From contig NC_081411.1 of assembly GCF_030272615.1 (NCBI RefSeq), positions 159,254,471-159,318,470 on the forward strand: 64,000 bases of DNA. Reading direction: 5' to 3'. The translations under genes were made by a program, and so were the position numbers. The notes under the pieces were generated by a model. It did not search any database. It was given only the letters and a program-made list of their open reading frames with translations, and was not told where the DNA came from. Source of the stretch: Cryptomeria japonica. Taxonomy: Eukaryota > Streptophyta > Pinopsida > Cupressales > Cupressaceae. Shown here piece after piece: positions 25,255 through 37,844 of the stretch. How positions within the stretch are numbered: the first letter of the stretch is position 1; each line of letters begins with the position of its first letter.

Positions 25255-25760
25255 TCAAAAGTTTTTACTTACTGTCAAGATATCTACATCAGGAAATTCA
25301 ATGTGCAAAGGCATGTTATTTTGTAAAGGTGCATCAGCCAATTGATCGGTGAAAACTTGTCCCTTGATAGCTTTTTGGTCAACATATTCTATGTCAAATT
25401 CACTCAGTATCATAACCCATTTGGCTAGTCTCTCTGTCAACATTGACTTGCTCAACAAATATTTGAGAGGATCTATCTTTGCTATTAGTTTCATAAAATG
25501 ATTCAAAATATAATGTCGCAGCTTCTGAGTTGCAAATACAACTGCTAGACATATCTTTTTTGATTGAGGAATAATTCAATTCATAGCCGACAAGTGTTCT
25601 ATTGATATATTAAACTACTCTTTCTTTTCCTTCATCATCATGTTGGGCTAGGAGAGCGCCTAATGATACACTTGTTGTTGAGACAGAGTAACAATGGTTT
25701 CCCTTTGGTTGGTGATATCAGTACTAGAGGATGCATAAGATATTCTTTTATTTACAAAAA
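25255..25760 (-). pseudogene. Ty3/gypsy RNase H region (decayed)
   Basis: The open part 25255-25506 reads KIDPLKYLLSKSMLTERLAK, WVMILSEFDIEYVDQKAIKG and QLADAPLQNN, a standard C-terminal segment of gypsy RNase H. The proximal part up to 25760 is recognisable only in pieces. It degrades the RNA strand of the RNA-DNA hybrid during replication. Confidence 0.75.
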
Positions 25761-25764
25761 AGAT

Positions 25765-26506
25765 TCTTCGCATTTTAGATCCCATTTGAATGGAACATTT
25801 TTATGTAGAAGATGAGTAAATGGAAGGCATCCAAATCTCCTGATTGATTGCAACCCTCCTTGTAAATATCGCAATTGACTTATGTTCTTAGGTGACTCCA
25901 TCTCCATGATAGCTTTGACCTTTTCAGGATCTACTTCAATGCCACAAGCTGATATAATGTACCCAAGGAGCTTTCCAGAAGTTACCCCAAATGCACATTT
26001 CTTTGGATTTAATCTCAATTGATATCTTTCCAACCTATCAAAAATCTTGCTTAAAATATTCAAATGTTATTGTCTTGTATGAGATTTTGCATGTATGTCA
26101 TCGACATAATCTTCCATAAATGTATGCAGCATATCATGGAAAAATTGTCTTCATAGCCCTTTGATAAGTCACTCATACATTCTTAAGCCCAAATGGCATA
26201 ACATTCCAGCAATATGTTCCCCATGCACAAGTGAAAGTTGTCTTCTCTTGATCTTCAGGTGCAATTCTTATTTTATTATATCCTAAGAAGCCATCCATTA
26301 ATGAAAACATCTCATGTCCTGCTGATAAGTCCACTATGATATCAATGTTTGGTAGCAGGAAATCATCTTTTAGACATGCTTTATTTAGATCTCTAAAATC
26401 TGTACAGACCCTTATGGTTTTATCTAGTTTTGATACTAATACAATGCTTGAAACCCATTCTAGATAAGAAAATGGTCTTATAAAACCCACTTCTAATAGT
26501 TTCTTC
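25765..26506 (-). pseudogene. Reverse transcriptase segment, tandem copy 1
   Basis: It contains the RT palm: ETIRSGF at the junction, then VGFIRPFSYLEWVSSIVLVS, FRDLNKACLKDDF, MPFGLKNV, YVDD at 26108-26097, and KKCAFGVTSGKLLGYII. It repeats the neighbouring segment 26507-27263 along its whole length. Differences include an 18-bp stretch missing here near 25830 and a stop replacing a residue after HTRQ. Confidence 0.88.
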
Positions 26507-27263
26507 TTCACATTTTAGATCCCATTTGAATGGAACATTTTTATGTAGAAGATGGGTAAATGGAAGGCATCTATCGGCCAATTGAGAAACAAATCTCCTG
26601 ATTGATTGCAACCTTCCTTGTAAATATCACAATTGACTTATGTTCTTAGGTGACTCCATCTCCATGATAGCTTTGACCTTTTCAGGATCTACTTCAATGC
26701 CACGAGTTGATATAATGTACCCAAGGAGCTTTCCAGAAGTTACCCCAAATGCACATTTCTTTGGATTTAATCTCAATTGATATCTTTCTAGCCTATCAAA
26801 AATCTTGCTTAAAATATTCAAATGTTCTTGTCTTGTATGAGATTTTGCAAGTATGTCATCGACATAGTCTTCCATAAATGTAAACAGCATATCATGGAAA
26901 ATTGTCTTCATAGCCCTTTGATAAGTCGCTCATGCATTCTTAAGCCCAAATGGCATAACATTCCAGCAATATGTTCCCCATGCATAGGTGAAATTTGTCT
27001 TCTCTTCATCTTTACGTGCAATTCTTATTTGATTATATCTTGAGAAGCCATCCATTAATGAAAACATCTCATGTCCTGCTGATAAGTCCACTATGATATC
27101 AATGTTTGGTAGCGGGAAATCATCTTTTAGACATGCTTTATTTAGATCTCTAAAATTTGTACAGACCCTTATGCTTTTATCTGGTTTTGATACTGGTACA
27201 ATGCTTGAAACCCATTCTAGATAAGAAAATGGTCTTATAAAACCCACTTCTAATAGTTTCTTC
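26507..27263 (-). pseudogene. Reverse transcriptase segment, tandem copy 2 (original context)
   Basis: Same blocks as copy 1, with YVDD at 26866-26855 and MPFGLKNA near 26930. This copy continues upstream in frame into the pre-RT region (27661, then 28123 and 28498 share the frame), so it occupies the original position. Both copies keep both YVDD aspartates. The join between them is at TTCTTC/TTCTTCAC near 26501-26510. Confidence 0.88.
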
Positions 27264-28498
27264 AGCTCGGTTTTTACAAGAAGAACAATGTGCAGATGCA
27301 TCTTTCTTAGTTTCTGCTTAATGGGTTTTGATTTTAAATCCTCATTAAGATGATGCATGATAAGATCTGGATTAAGTCTTGGCATATCTGCATAAGACCA
27401 AGAAAAATTTATTTGTCTTTGCGTAAAGAATTCCATGTATTCTTTCCTCTCTTTTTTTGACAATGAGGTAGAAAAATGAAGTATTTTAGGATCCTTTGAC
27501 GTATCAATGTTTACTGCTTTTGTTGGTTCTATCAAGATAGCAGATCTCTCTTGAAAATATGCAATAAGAAAGTCAAACTTTCCATCTTCTTGCGCCTCAA
27601 GGAGGTTTTCACCATCAAATATGTCCTTTGTTTTCTCTTTTGATTCATCTAATGTTGCCATGAAATGGTTTTCAACAATAGGTCTCTTTCTTTGTTTTAT
27701 TTCACTTTTGTGACTTGAAAATTTAGCATTCTCCTAACTATGAGAAACATCACTTGATTCTGCAATGGAAGATATCTTAGGTGGGATGGGTTCAACAATG
27801 TTAAGGTACATGGCTAAGTCATGATCATTGGAAAAGACATTCAGTTTAGGGTTGTCTAAATTATTCCAATCAATTAGTTCAAGATGAAGAAGGGGTAAAT
27901 CATAATCACTGTCATCATTAGGTGTTTCAACGTTCATGACATAATGATCATAACTTGGCATAGAATAGGTATTGTCATAGATTAAATGTTTTTTAGATTT
28001 GTCTTTCTCAAGTGTCTCCAAATTAGTTCTAACAAAATCAATGTTAGCATTTTGTAGTTCACACTCAAGTGGTTCTTCAACTAACATTTTTCCCTTAAAT
28101 GAATGAATTATATCAACACACACGTCTTTAATACTGCAAGTTCTTTCTTGATTGACCTCATTTGCATTTTGGAGTTGATATACCTATGTACATGATAAAG
28201 AGGATTCTTTTGCTAGATTTTGTCTCCTTTCAAACTCAACTTCTTTTGGACTAATAGTCAATCCAACTTGACTATCTCTTAATTCTTCTATGGATCTGCC
28301 ATATTTGGATATAGCTTGTTCCTCTTGTGATGAAATTCTTGTATTTCTAGATGCTTGATCTATCTTTGTCGGTGCTTCTTGTGGCATTACTTCTTTGTCT
28401 TTGACATTCCCTTTCCTTTTTGCATACACCTCTTTTCTCTGAATTCTGAGTTTTTCTTGCCTTCTTTCTAATTTCATCTTTTGTTTTGCAATAGACAA
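27264..28498 (-). pseudogene. Pol region upstream of RT (linker)
   Basis: In the same frame as RT copy 2. The C-terminal part reads PKILHFSTSLSKKERKEY, WSYADMPRLNPDLIMHHL and KPIKQKLRKMH, the conserved entry to gypsy RT. Farther upstream it is acidic and low in conservation. The 28184-28498 part is Lys/Glu-rich (KLERRQEKLRIQRKEVYAKR) and may be a coiled coil. Stops lie at 28184 and 27734. Confidence 0.7.
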
Positions 28499-28874
28499 GT
28501 CTTCTTTTGTGATAGCTTCTTGGTCTTCATTATGTTCTTTACTTGTTGTAGATAAGACATCTAGACCCCATTCATACTCATTGGATTCTGTCTCTGAATC
28601 CTTATCTAAGATTACTCCACTATACCATATTGGAATGTTGTATGGTGCAAAGAAGTTCTCTGATTTCTGCCATCTCTATTTTTACTACTTCTGGAATATC
28701 TTGTTTAGATTTTGCATTTGTTTGTATTTTCAGAATTTGTTGACAAGATTTTTCTTCACCTTGGATGGTAATCTCCTCCTCTTTCTTTTCATGTTCTTCT
28801 TGCTTCTTTTGTTTATTGGTTACTGTTTCGGCCGCTTGATGTAGCTTCTCTTGCCAATTTTCTTCTTTAGAAAC

Positions 28875-29201
28875 TCATTTCTTTCTCCACTTTTGTTGTT
28901 GATGATTATGTTGCTTTTGATTGGATTTTAGATATCCCAGCCTGGATTTATCTTCTATGGATTGTGAGTGCGGACAAATAGGTTCTGAAATACCTTGATG
29001 TTGCTTACCAAATGGTCCTTTCCCTCCATATCCCATCTTTTGCATGATTTTGTATCCTTTTCCATATTTTTTTATGGGGATATTGACTTTTGTTTCTATT
29101 GCTATGGTTTTATCTTCATCCTTGTACAACCAACCGAGAATTTCTTTGTCTTCATTTTCCTCTACAAGAGTTCGAGCACTAACAAATTTTCCTTTAAACA
29201 T
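28875..29201 (-). pseudogene. G-patch domain between protease and RT
   Basis: A 108-codon open stretch contains YGKGYKIMQKMGYGGKGPFG followed by KQHQGISEPI. The glycine spacing (GKG, MGYGGKGPFGK, QG) matches the G-patch, an RNA-binding or helicase-activating module. G-patches are known next to the protease in betaretroviruses and some gypsy elements. It is in a different frame from the protease and the RT linker, which indicates frameshifts or ribosomal frameshifting in the ancestor. Confidence 0.7.
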
Positions 29202-29399
29202 ATGTTTTCATCTTTCTAATGGCTTTGATTGAATATTTGTAGGCTTACCATATGACTTAGGGGAAAGTGGAAAATTATGCAAAGAATATTTTCCCATTCC
29301 TTCATCATTTAACTTGAGATTTTCTTCAAAATTTTCCCATAACTTTGCTTGAATTTCTTTGGTAGGATATACTAATTCTCTGTTATGGTAAACTCTTGT

Positions 29400-29973
29400 A
29401 TCTTGTGTTGGCTTCAGATTATTGCAATATTGACTGGAATCTACAATTATAGTGATCTATTTTCCTTCATGAGGAAATTTCACACATTGATGATATGTAG
29501 AAGGAACTGCTTGCATCTTGTGAATCCATGGTCTTCCTAAAAGAATATTGTAAGAGAGGTTCAAATCTAAAACCTGACACAATGTATCCTTTTCCACAAG
29601 TCCTATTCTTATTGGTAGAACAACAGTTCCTTTAGAAGAATGTTCTACTTCATCATAAGCCTTGATGGTTATTTTCTTTATTCGGGTCTACTGTGTTTTT
29701 TGAATATCCCAAAGCTTTTATCAAACTTAATGCACAAATGTTTAAGCCAGCTCCTCCATCTATGAGTACACGTTTAACATGAGCTTTATTAATGGAGAAT
29801 TCAACATGTAAGGGAGCATTGTGAGAATGTTGTAAGGATATGTCATCATTTTCAGAAAATGATAAGCAATGAGGAGCTACAAGGTGTCCTACCATGTTTT
29901 GGAACTGATCTACATCCAAGTCTTTTGAAACTGTTGTTTCCACTAAAGCTTTCTCCAAAATTTTCTTATGCAT
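29400..29973 (-). pseudogene. Retroelement aspartic protease
   Basis: The active-site region reads VKRVLIDGGAGLNICALSLI, with DGG in place of the common DTG/DSG, as in many gypsy proteases. A later block contains LDLNLSYNILLGRPWIH, the ILG-type flap region. It shares the frame of gag upstream (31812, 30348 and 29973 are in phase), pointing to a gag-pro polyprotein. A frameshift near 29680 separates the two protease blocks. Confidence 0.8.
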
Positions 29974-30349
29974 AGGTTAAACCTTGAGAAGTTATAGAAT
30001 TGATATTTGAGCGGGTATTCTTTGTAATTGTTCTACTAAATTGTATTTTTGTGATGCGGATGTTGAGTCTTTTGCTATACCTGGAAAGGTAACCTTTTCT
30101 TTGCTTCTCATGATAACATTGATTGGCTCTAGAGATGAATTTTCATTAACAATGATCACATTTACCACATCATCGTATGTATAAGTGTAATTCACTTTGG
30201 CTTTTCCTTTGTCATCTTTTAATTGGGACGATTCACCTTTGTCATAGTTTGGAAGTGGAGTTTTGAAAGCTAAGTGTGATTCATTTGTCTTATGGCTATC
30301 CACTGTGATGGTTCCATTATCAATTAGATCTTGGATAAGGTGTTTCAAT

Positions 30350-30695
30350 CTCTAACAATCATTTTTTAGGTGTCTTTTATTCCAATGATAATTGCAAAAA
30401 TGATTGGCATTCCACCAATTTGGCTTGATTGGTGGGTCATAACTTCTTGCTTCTGGTAAAAAAATCAATTTGTTGGCAAGCAGAGTTTTTAGAGTTGATT
30501 CTAAAGGTTCTCCAATATTTGTAAATTTCCTTTGAGGATTGGAGAAAAAGGACTTGGCTTTATTTTTTTTTGGATTGTTATTGTTTGGAATTTGACTTGA
30601 TAGATTAAAAATTGCTTGTTGTTGTTTTGTAATACTATTATTGTCATTCCCTTCATTGCTGACATTCCTATTTTTTTACCAGAACTTGGGTTTGT

Positions 30696-30737
<42 letters not shown>

Positions 30738-31812
30738 AAATTTTTAGTTCTCCTTTCTTTACCATTGCGTTTTCTATTTTCAAACCATTCTTGATCATTT
30801 TGGCAAAAGAGGGAGGACATTGCATCCTTAGTCTATAACTCATTTCACTGATAAGATTATCAATGAATATGTCCATTTTTTCTTGATCAGGTACATCTCA
30901 GGGATACCTATTAAACATGTGTTTCCATCATTGAAAGAAGATCATAAAGGATTCACCATTCTTTTGTTTAACATTGCAAAGATCCAGCATTGTTATTTCA
31001 TTCCTTATATTGTAGGAGTATTGTGAAATAAACCTATTCATGAGTTCTTCAAAAGATTTGATTCCGGATGGTAATCTTGAAAACCACTCCATTGATTGTC
31101 CATTTAGACTCCTAGGAAAAAGATGGATAAGGTAAGTTTCATCATGAGCAAATTCCATGCTCATAGTATAAAACTCCCTAATCTGATCTTGAGGATCAGA
31201 TTTTCCATCGTATTTATCATATTTAGGAATCTAGCAATGTTGAGGAAATGGTATCATATTCAGATTTTTATCAAAAGGATATGGGCATATATATTCTAAT
31301 AAATACTTCTTGGAGCTTGTCCCATTTTGCATGTCTTGTATCTATTGTTGTAGAGTTTGTATTTGTTGAGTAAGGTTTGATAATGGATTATCCACATAGT
31401 TTCTCCTTGTTTCTTCGCGAGTTCTCTTGTCACTACGCTCTTTTCTTTTATCATCCCTGTATTTCGTTGTTTCTGCATTGCTTTCTTTGCTCACATCTTC
31501 GTTATTTAGCTCATCTATGTTTTGGGTGTTACTTGCCTCCACATCTTGTTTCAAGCTTTCTATGTTAAAGTCTTGTGGTAGTTTAGCTCTAGATTTTGCC
31601 AACATCAAGAGATATTTTTCTTTTTGTTTTGCCAATAATTTTTCCATTAGCCTATCAAATTTGAAATCTTGCTCAAGGTCTCTAATGGTGCTATTGACTG
31701 CTTCTTCATCAATAATAGTAAATCCAAAAGTTTGGAATACAAGATTATCTTCTTCCTCTATTTGTTGTTGCTTTCTAAGTTGTTTGTGTTGGCCTCTAGT
31801 CCAAACTGGCAT
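30350..31812 (-). pseudogene. Gag (decayed)
   Basis: It starts at MPVWTRGQHKQLRKQQQIEE and has a charged N-terminal region with many Lys and Glu. The capsid core at 31164-30928 contains YLIHLFPRSLNGQSMEWFSR and FEELMNRFISQYSYN, the classic retrotransposon gag pattern. The nucleocapsid side carries a poly-Asn run encoded by a (TTG)n tract at 30698-30736 on the plus strand. Gag forms the virus-like particle that holds the RNA genome. Stops occur at about 31342, 30928 and 30676, so the protein is not intact. Confidence 0.88.
30698..30736. repeat. (TTG)n trinucleotide repeat coding poly-Asn in gag
   Basis: About thirteen TTG units on the plus strand, read as AAC (Asn) on the coding strand. The number of units is a multiple of a codon, so the frame is kept. 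Confidence 0.95.
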
Positions 31813-33659
31813 GTGATTATTTCGAAGTTATTGAAATTTCCAAAGGACAAAGTCAATAGGTGGTTATTGGTTTAGGAAGATATGCCTTGTTGATTTTACC
31901 ACTATTGTTTGTTCGTTGGGATAAAGCATCTCTTTGTTGAAAAGCACATCTTTGCAAAATTTTACCATCAAACTATGTACCACAGCCACGTAAGTAGTGA
32001 TGAAAATGGTATAGGAATGTCCTATGTTTCAATAAGATCTTGCGATTGATATACAAGAATCTTATCCTTTTCTGAGTAGCTTTATAATTGGGTTTTCTTT
32101 TCTTAAGGTGATATTTAAAAGTCATATAAGCATTTGACAATTTACAAGTTTGTTTGATTCTAATGTTGGTGCAATTTTGGTTTTGATATAACCTAAGTTC
32201 AAAATAGGAAAGATATATCCAAGATTAGGAACCTAGTATAGATTGATCAAGCTTCATGATAGAGGATTTGATTATCCTGATGAGAGACTTGACAAGGATG
32301 TTGATTTTTGCACTTAAGATGTTTGAATCAATAGCTTGTTGAATGTCGATGTTTATAGAACTTTTTGGGAATAACCTATAGGGTTAGTGACCTAGTTTGT
32401 TTGAGCTAATTTTGACAATATGTGATGGTATAGAGACAAACTTACTTCAGGAATAATTTTGATACTGACATTTTGACACTTTGGTTTTGATCTGGTGTTT
32501 CAAGTGTTGGAAAGCTTTTTTGTATTACCCTTTTGATCAAACTTTTTCACCAATTTGTTGGATTTTTGCTCATTTGTAGATGATAATTTTCTTCAATTTT
32601 TGACCATTTGAAACATGTTATAGACATAGAAGACACAATGTCTAATAAACAAAATTCACAAGCAAGTACAATTCCTATGGCAAGCTGAGACAATAGTTGT
32701 TGAATCTCATGTGGGGTTTCCCCTGAGGATATGCTATTCAAAGTGGATATTTAGATGCTTGACCCCACTAGCTCCACCCTCGGCACTCACTTCTTCGAGG
32801 AAGCCAAGCACCAGTTTCCATGAAAACTCCCCATGGCAAACTTTATATCTCTACTAGGAACCTTATGTATGTGAGCCACTTCAAAGGTCCGACCTCCTCT
32901 GCCAACAACTAGAAGGATTTTGGCAACTAGTACAAGTGGTTTTTAGTAAAGGCTTCTGGTCATGTGGCCATACATACGGCACTTTCAACTCTGTAAATAC
33001 AGAAGGTTCCCAACCTATAGAGGTTATGCTCCATATGGTTTATGGGGAAACATAGTGTCGGTATGAACTTATCAGCACATGTTGTTTGGGACTTTTGTCA
33101 CAAACATGATTTATTTATAGTGGATTGGAAGGACTCAGTATTAACCCATTTCCACTTTAGGTCATTCCCCTCTCATTGGACCCCTCAAGGCAGCTCGGGA
33201 AGGCAAGCCCTCTAAAGGATTTATTTGCTTGAAAGTAAAGAAAGCATAAAAGAGTGGGTTTGGCTTTTTGATCACCCAATTAAGGGGAGAGCATATACCT
33301 ACCACTTTAGAGACATAGAATATATGTGTTATTTTTAACCTTTTCAAATCAATTGTTGGCTAAGTCCTATTTGGAGATGTTGTTCCAACAAGCATGGTGT
33401 TAATTTTAGCCCTTTTAAATGTCTATGTGCAACTATTTTAGAGAAAATACTAAAAATGCAAGTTGTCTACTATTAATTTTCCCTCTTAGTTAGACTAAAT
33501 GAACAAAATATGATATGTTACTTCCCGAAATAAGACTTTTAATTAACTAGATGAGGAAATGCATAAAATTTGCCTTAAACACCATCCTGCACATGCATGT
33601 CAGTAGTCTGAAAAATCTGATTTCTTGGACTTTTGAACCTGCAAGAAATTTTTGTTAGT
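31813..33659 (-). other. Long 5' leader of the element
   Basis: No coding domain recognised. A block at about 32755-33400 is noticeably less AT-rich (for example GCTCCACCCTCGGCACTCAC) and might be foreign to the element. Confidence 0.5.
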
Positions 33660-33970
33660 TTCTAAACAGAAGCGCTAATCTAACATATGCACTATCTTCT
33701 TGCTCAAAAGCGCTAACTTGCAGGTCAAAAGTGCTATCCTAGACTGCAAAAGCGTTGCTCTATGGATACAAAAGCATGATTTCTTTGATAAATGTGCTAA
33801 CCTAGGACACAAATGCATGAACCTGTAATGCAAATACGCAGACTTTAATACAAAAGCACTAACCTATGGTGTAAATGCGCTAACCTAGGATGCAAATGCG
33901 CTAACCTGCGGGACAAAAGTGCTACCAGAATTCACACATGCATGAATCTACTTTACAAATGCATTAATTT
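33660..33970. repeat. Short-unit array B (TGCAAATGCGCTAA type)
   Basis: About a dozen degenerate units of 20-26 bp with the core TGCAAATGCGCTAACC or CAAAAGCGCTAAC, in the element's leader. ATGCAAATGCGCTAA (33890-33904) is the exact reverse complement of 18658-18672 in array A. Confidence 0.88.
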
Positions 33971-34012
33971 TACTTTTTGTGATATTTTTAAATGTATATG
34001 TGGGATCCATGA

Positions 34013-34029
34013 CCCCATGGTGGACACCA
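34013..34029 (-). other. Primer binding site
   Basis: On the minus strand TGGTGTCCACCATGGGG starts 5 nt after the LTR terminus. Many plant gypsy elements have TGGCGCC at this place. TGGTGTC differs from it by two C-to-T changes, consistent with decay. The tRNA identity is not certain. Confidence 0.65.
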
Positions 34030-34034
34030 AAATG

Positions 34035-35228
34035 TGTTGACTTGAATTTCATCCTTAGAATGCTACCTGCAACAAGTTAGTTTCACAAAATACAAATGGA
34101 AATACTACAGGAAATCTGAATTCAACCAATGAAACTACATCAAGTACATATGAAATAAAATACTAATATTACCTTCATGACTTATGTCCCATTGTGTCCT
34201 AACTCCACTGTTCCTAGTTGCAGATGGTGTGCTCTCAGACAATGCACTGATGGCTTTCAAGATGGCATATGAAGAATGGACTGATAACTTGTAGTTAAAT
34301 GATACTATGATATTCAATACTACATGATTATGCTAAAAATGATTATGCTATATGATAATTGCTATATGATTATTCTATTTGCTATTTGCTTCAAGATTAA
34401 AACTCACGAATGCATAAGTTTTACAAATGATTTTCTTGAAAATGCACTTGAAGTCTCTTGAAGTCTAACTCTCTCTCAACTGAAGCTCTTGATTTTATAG
34501 ACCTTGAGAGGATTAGATGATGTGGCTCAGATCAATGGTCATGACCAGATCTGTAGATTTGGATGGTTGTGAGCAAAGGTGAAGGTTGAGAGAAAGGGGG
34601 AAGGAGAAGACAAGTGTCACTCATCTCACCTTGACTGGGTTGCTAACTGAGAGAATCTAGGGATGGTTGGAGGAAATTTAGGCATGATAGGACAAGTGGA
34701 CTCAAGTCCTTCCTACGATGTAGGGGGTGTTGGAGAGAATATAGAAGAAGGTTACAATATTCATTGAATTTGGAAGTTGAAGATAAATGATGAATTAATA
34801 TTTAAGAAATATTAATTTCCTTAGCCACATGTTTGATGAGTTGGCAAAGGGAAGATGAAGTGGAGATGGAGGGTGAGTTGGAAAAGGGATTTAAATAATT
34901 TAGAGAAATTATTTAATATTTGAGACTATAGGATATGAGAATAACTATTAAATATTAGATATTTAATTGTTTGGAGGAGATAATTAAATATTAGATATTT
35001 AATTAACTTGGTTAAAAGGATAATTAAATATTAGATATTTAATTATTTAGAAGAATAGGATAGATGAATTAATTAATAAATTATTTCAATTAAATTAATT
35101 AAAAGAAAGACACAAAAAATGAATTAAATAAATTAATCTTTTCAAATTAACTATTTAATAGAAGAATAATTATTAAATAAATATAAAATATTTATTTAAT
35201 TGGTCATAGCCATTTTTATGTGTATACA
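34035..35228 (-). repeat. 5' LTR of the 18.3 kb element
   Basis: Aligned with 16932-18099. It carries a 12-17 bp insertion-like difference near 34255 and others near 34330-34390. On the minus strand it begins TGTATACACATAAAAATGGC and ends GTCAACA. Confidence 0.93.
34493..34499 (-). promoter_or_regulatory. Probable TATA box of the 5' LTR
   Basis: TATAAAA on the minus strand within the 5' LTR, conserved at 17357-17351 in the other LTR. Transcription would run toward gag. Confidence 0.5.
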
Positions 35229-36107
<879 letters not shown>

Positions 36108-36167
<60 letters not shown>

Positions 36168-36225
36168 TGTGTGTGTGTATAGATATATGTATATATGTAT
36201 ATACATATATACATATGTATATACA
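36108..36225. repeat. (GT)n and (TATG)n microsatellite
   Basis: GT run at 36110-36178 with one CT interruption, continuing as TATA/TATG alternation. Confidence 0.97.
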
Positions 36226-37844
36226 AAAGAACAAAAGTCCAATTTTATGGATTAAAATATTATAACTATCATAGTAGATTTAAATTCTCCAGTTAATTGA
36301 TTTGGAATAATAAATTATAATGATAAGGTGAACTCCCAATGCAAAACCAAACATAATGAATTTATAATTGAAAACCCTGTTACTCAATTCAAAACAAAGA
36401 TTTATAATAAAACAAAATACTCCAAAAGCACAATCAAGCATAGAAACTAAATCCACAATGCAAACCTAAAAGGATCATATTCAGAAAACAAAGACCGACA
36501 GAAATCATCTAATTTCTCCTTTTAAAAACAAATTTAATTCAATTTTCCTTACAAAACCTCCAAAGGAAAATTCACTAGCAAAAAGAGGATTTGATCACTA
36601 CCTCTATACGCAATCTTAGAAGACAAATGCAAAAGAAAACCTTGAATCCCCAGAATCCACAACTTCAAATCCAAAATTAGACAAATCACAAACCAAGACC
36701 AAACCCCAAAAACTCCAGAATTTTTTTCAAACCCTTCTTTGTAAAAATTTTCCCAAATCCACCAAAAGACCAAAATGGAATCATCCCCCCGACTTCAAGA
36801 AAATTGCCAGAATAATAAATTGTTTCACCCAAACTACATGGGGAATGGAAACTTCCCCCCAAAATTACAACTTCACAATCATTCAAAAATAACATTACTA
36901 AAATAATTTAATATTTCATTAAATTTATTTATTAATTAATTTATTCCAACTTACAAATAATAACTTAATTTATTAACCAATAAAGCTCTCATTTTAATTT
37001 ATTTAATAAAGCACTAATATTAAATTAATTTATTAAAAAACATTAATATTAATTTATGAATGAATATAAAGGTATTCCTACTATAACACACACACACACA
37101 CATATTATTTATAACTCACACGCAATTAAAAAAACTAATCTCCAATATGAATAAAACTTTATAGTAAATTTAAAATTAAATTCTACCAACACAACAAAAC
37201 AATAAAACCCACATGAACACCAATAAAGACACATACAACATAGCAATGATATTAGATTTTTGCCTATGTGGCATTCTAATTAGGTTGACACTAAATAGAG
37301 GACAGTACTCTATTACCGAGCAAGGCTAAGGGTATGAACATTAGGCCTTATGATATCTCTCACAACTTCCATCAAGATTATGTAGGCATGCTCGGACCTA
37401 AGAACTAGGTGGAGTCGATGCCTTGTACCTGCAACCCTGCATCACTAAGAAAACCATATATACAACAACATACATATAACCAACAATCACATGCACACCG
37501 GTGAAGGGGAATCATGAAAAAATTTGTCTCCGAAGTGAGTGATGGAAGATCATCCCCTCACACCCCATATAGAATCAAACACTTAACATGAAATATAACA
37601 CATGATACATCTCATAAACTAAGAAAATATGTCAGTCCATAGGTCAGTACACATAAATAAAATCTAACATCTAATCATCCATAAAGATAAAGTGCATAAC
37701 CCACATATATCAAATCAAAACATCATAGAATATCTTAATCAAGAGGAATTCAATCATCAATAAGAAAGTCAAAAGAACACATGAGTTTCATTAGCATCTA
37801 ACTAACTATCATAAGTATGATTCCTGGAGGAGCACTATAGGAAA
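36226..37844. other. AT-rich DNA, possibly LTR-derived
   Basis: Includes a minus-strand open stretch (36549-36895) rich in Gly, Phe and Leu that I cannot assign, AATTTATT-rich low complexity at 36900-37070, and a short (AC)n near 37086. No LTR ends found. Confidence 0.4.

Larger units (their letters stand above)
16932..35228 (-). mobile_element. Full-length Ty3/gypsy retrotransposon, Tat-like lineage, 18.3 kb
   Basis: Two LTRs of about 1.17-1.19 kb (16932-18099 and 34035-35228) flank an internal region coding on the minus strand. A PBS-like sequence lies 5 nt inside the right LTR, and a polypurine tract abuts the left LTR. The order from 5' is leader, gag, protease, G-patch, reverse transcriptase, RNase H, second archaeal-type RNase H, integrase, antisense PMD frame and 3' LTR. 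The dual RNase H and the great length are hallmarks of the Tat group (Ogre, Grande, Retand relatives). The LTRs differ by scattered substitutions and small indels. The coding regions contain stops, frameshifts and an internal duplication, so this copy is not autonomous. The flanks are microsatellite on both sides. TATGT occurs at 16925-16929 and 35229-35233, but it is 2 bp off the left border, so the target duplication is uncertain. Confidence 0.92.

Noticed and set aside
36549-36895. Gly/Phe/Leu-rich minus-strand ORFs as a membrane protein
   Set aside because: Two overlapping frames in repeat-like DNA without start context, domain or exon partners.
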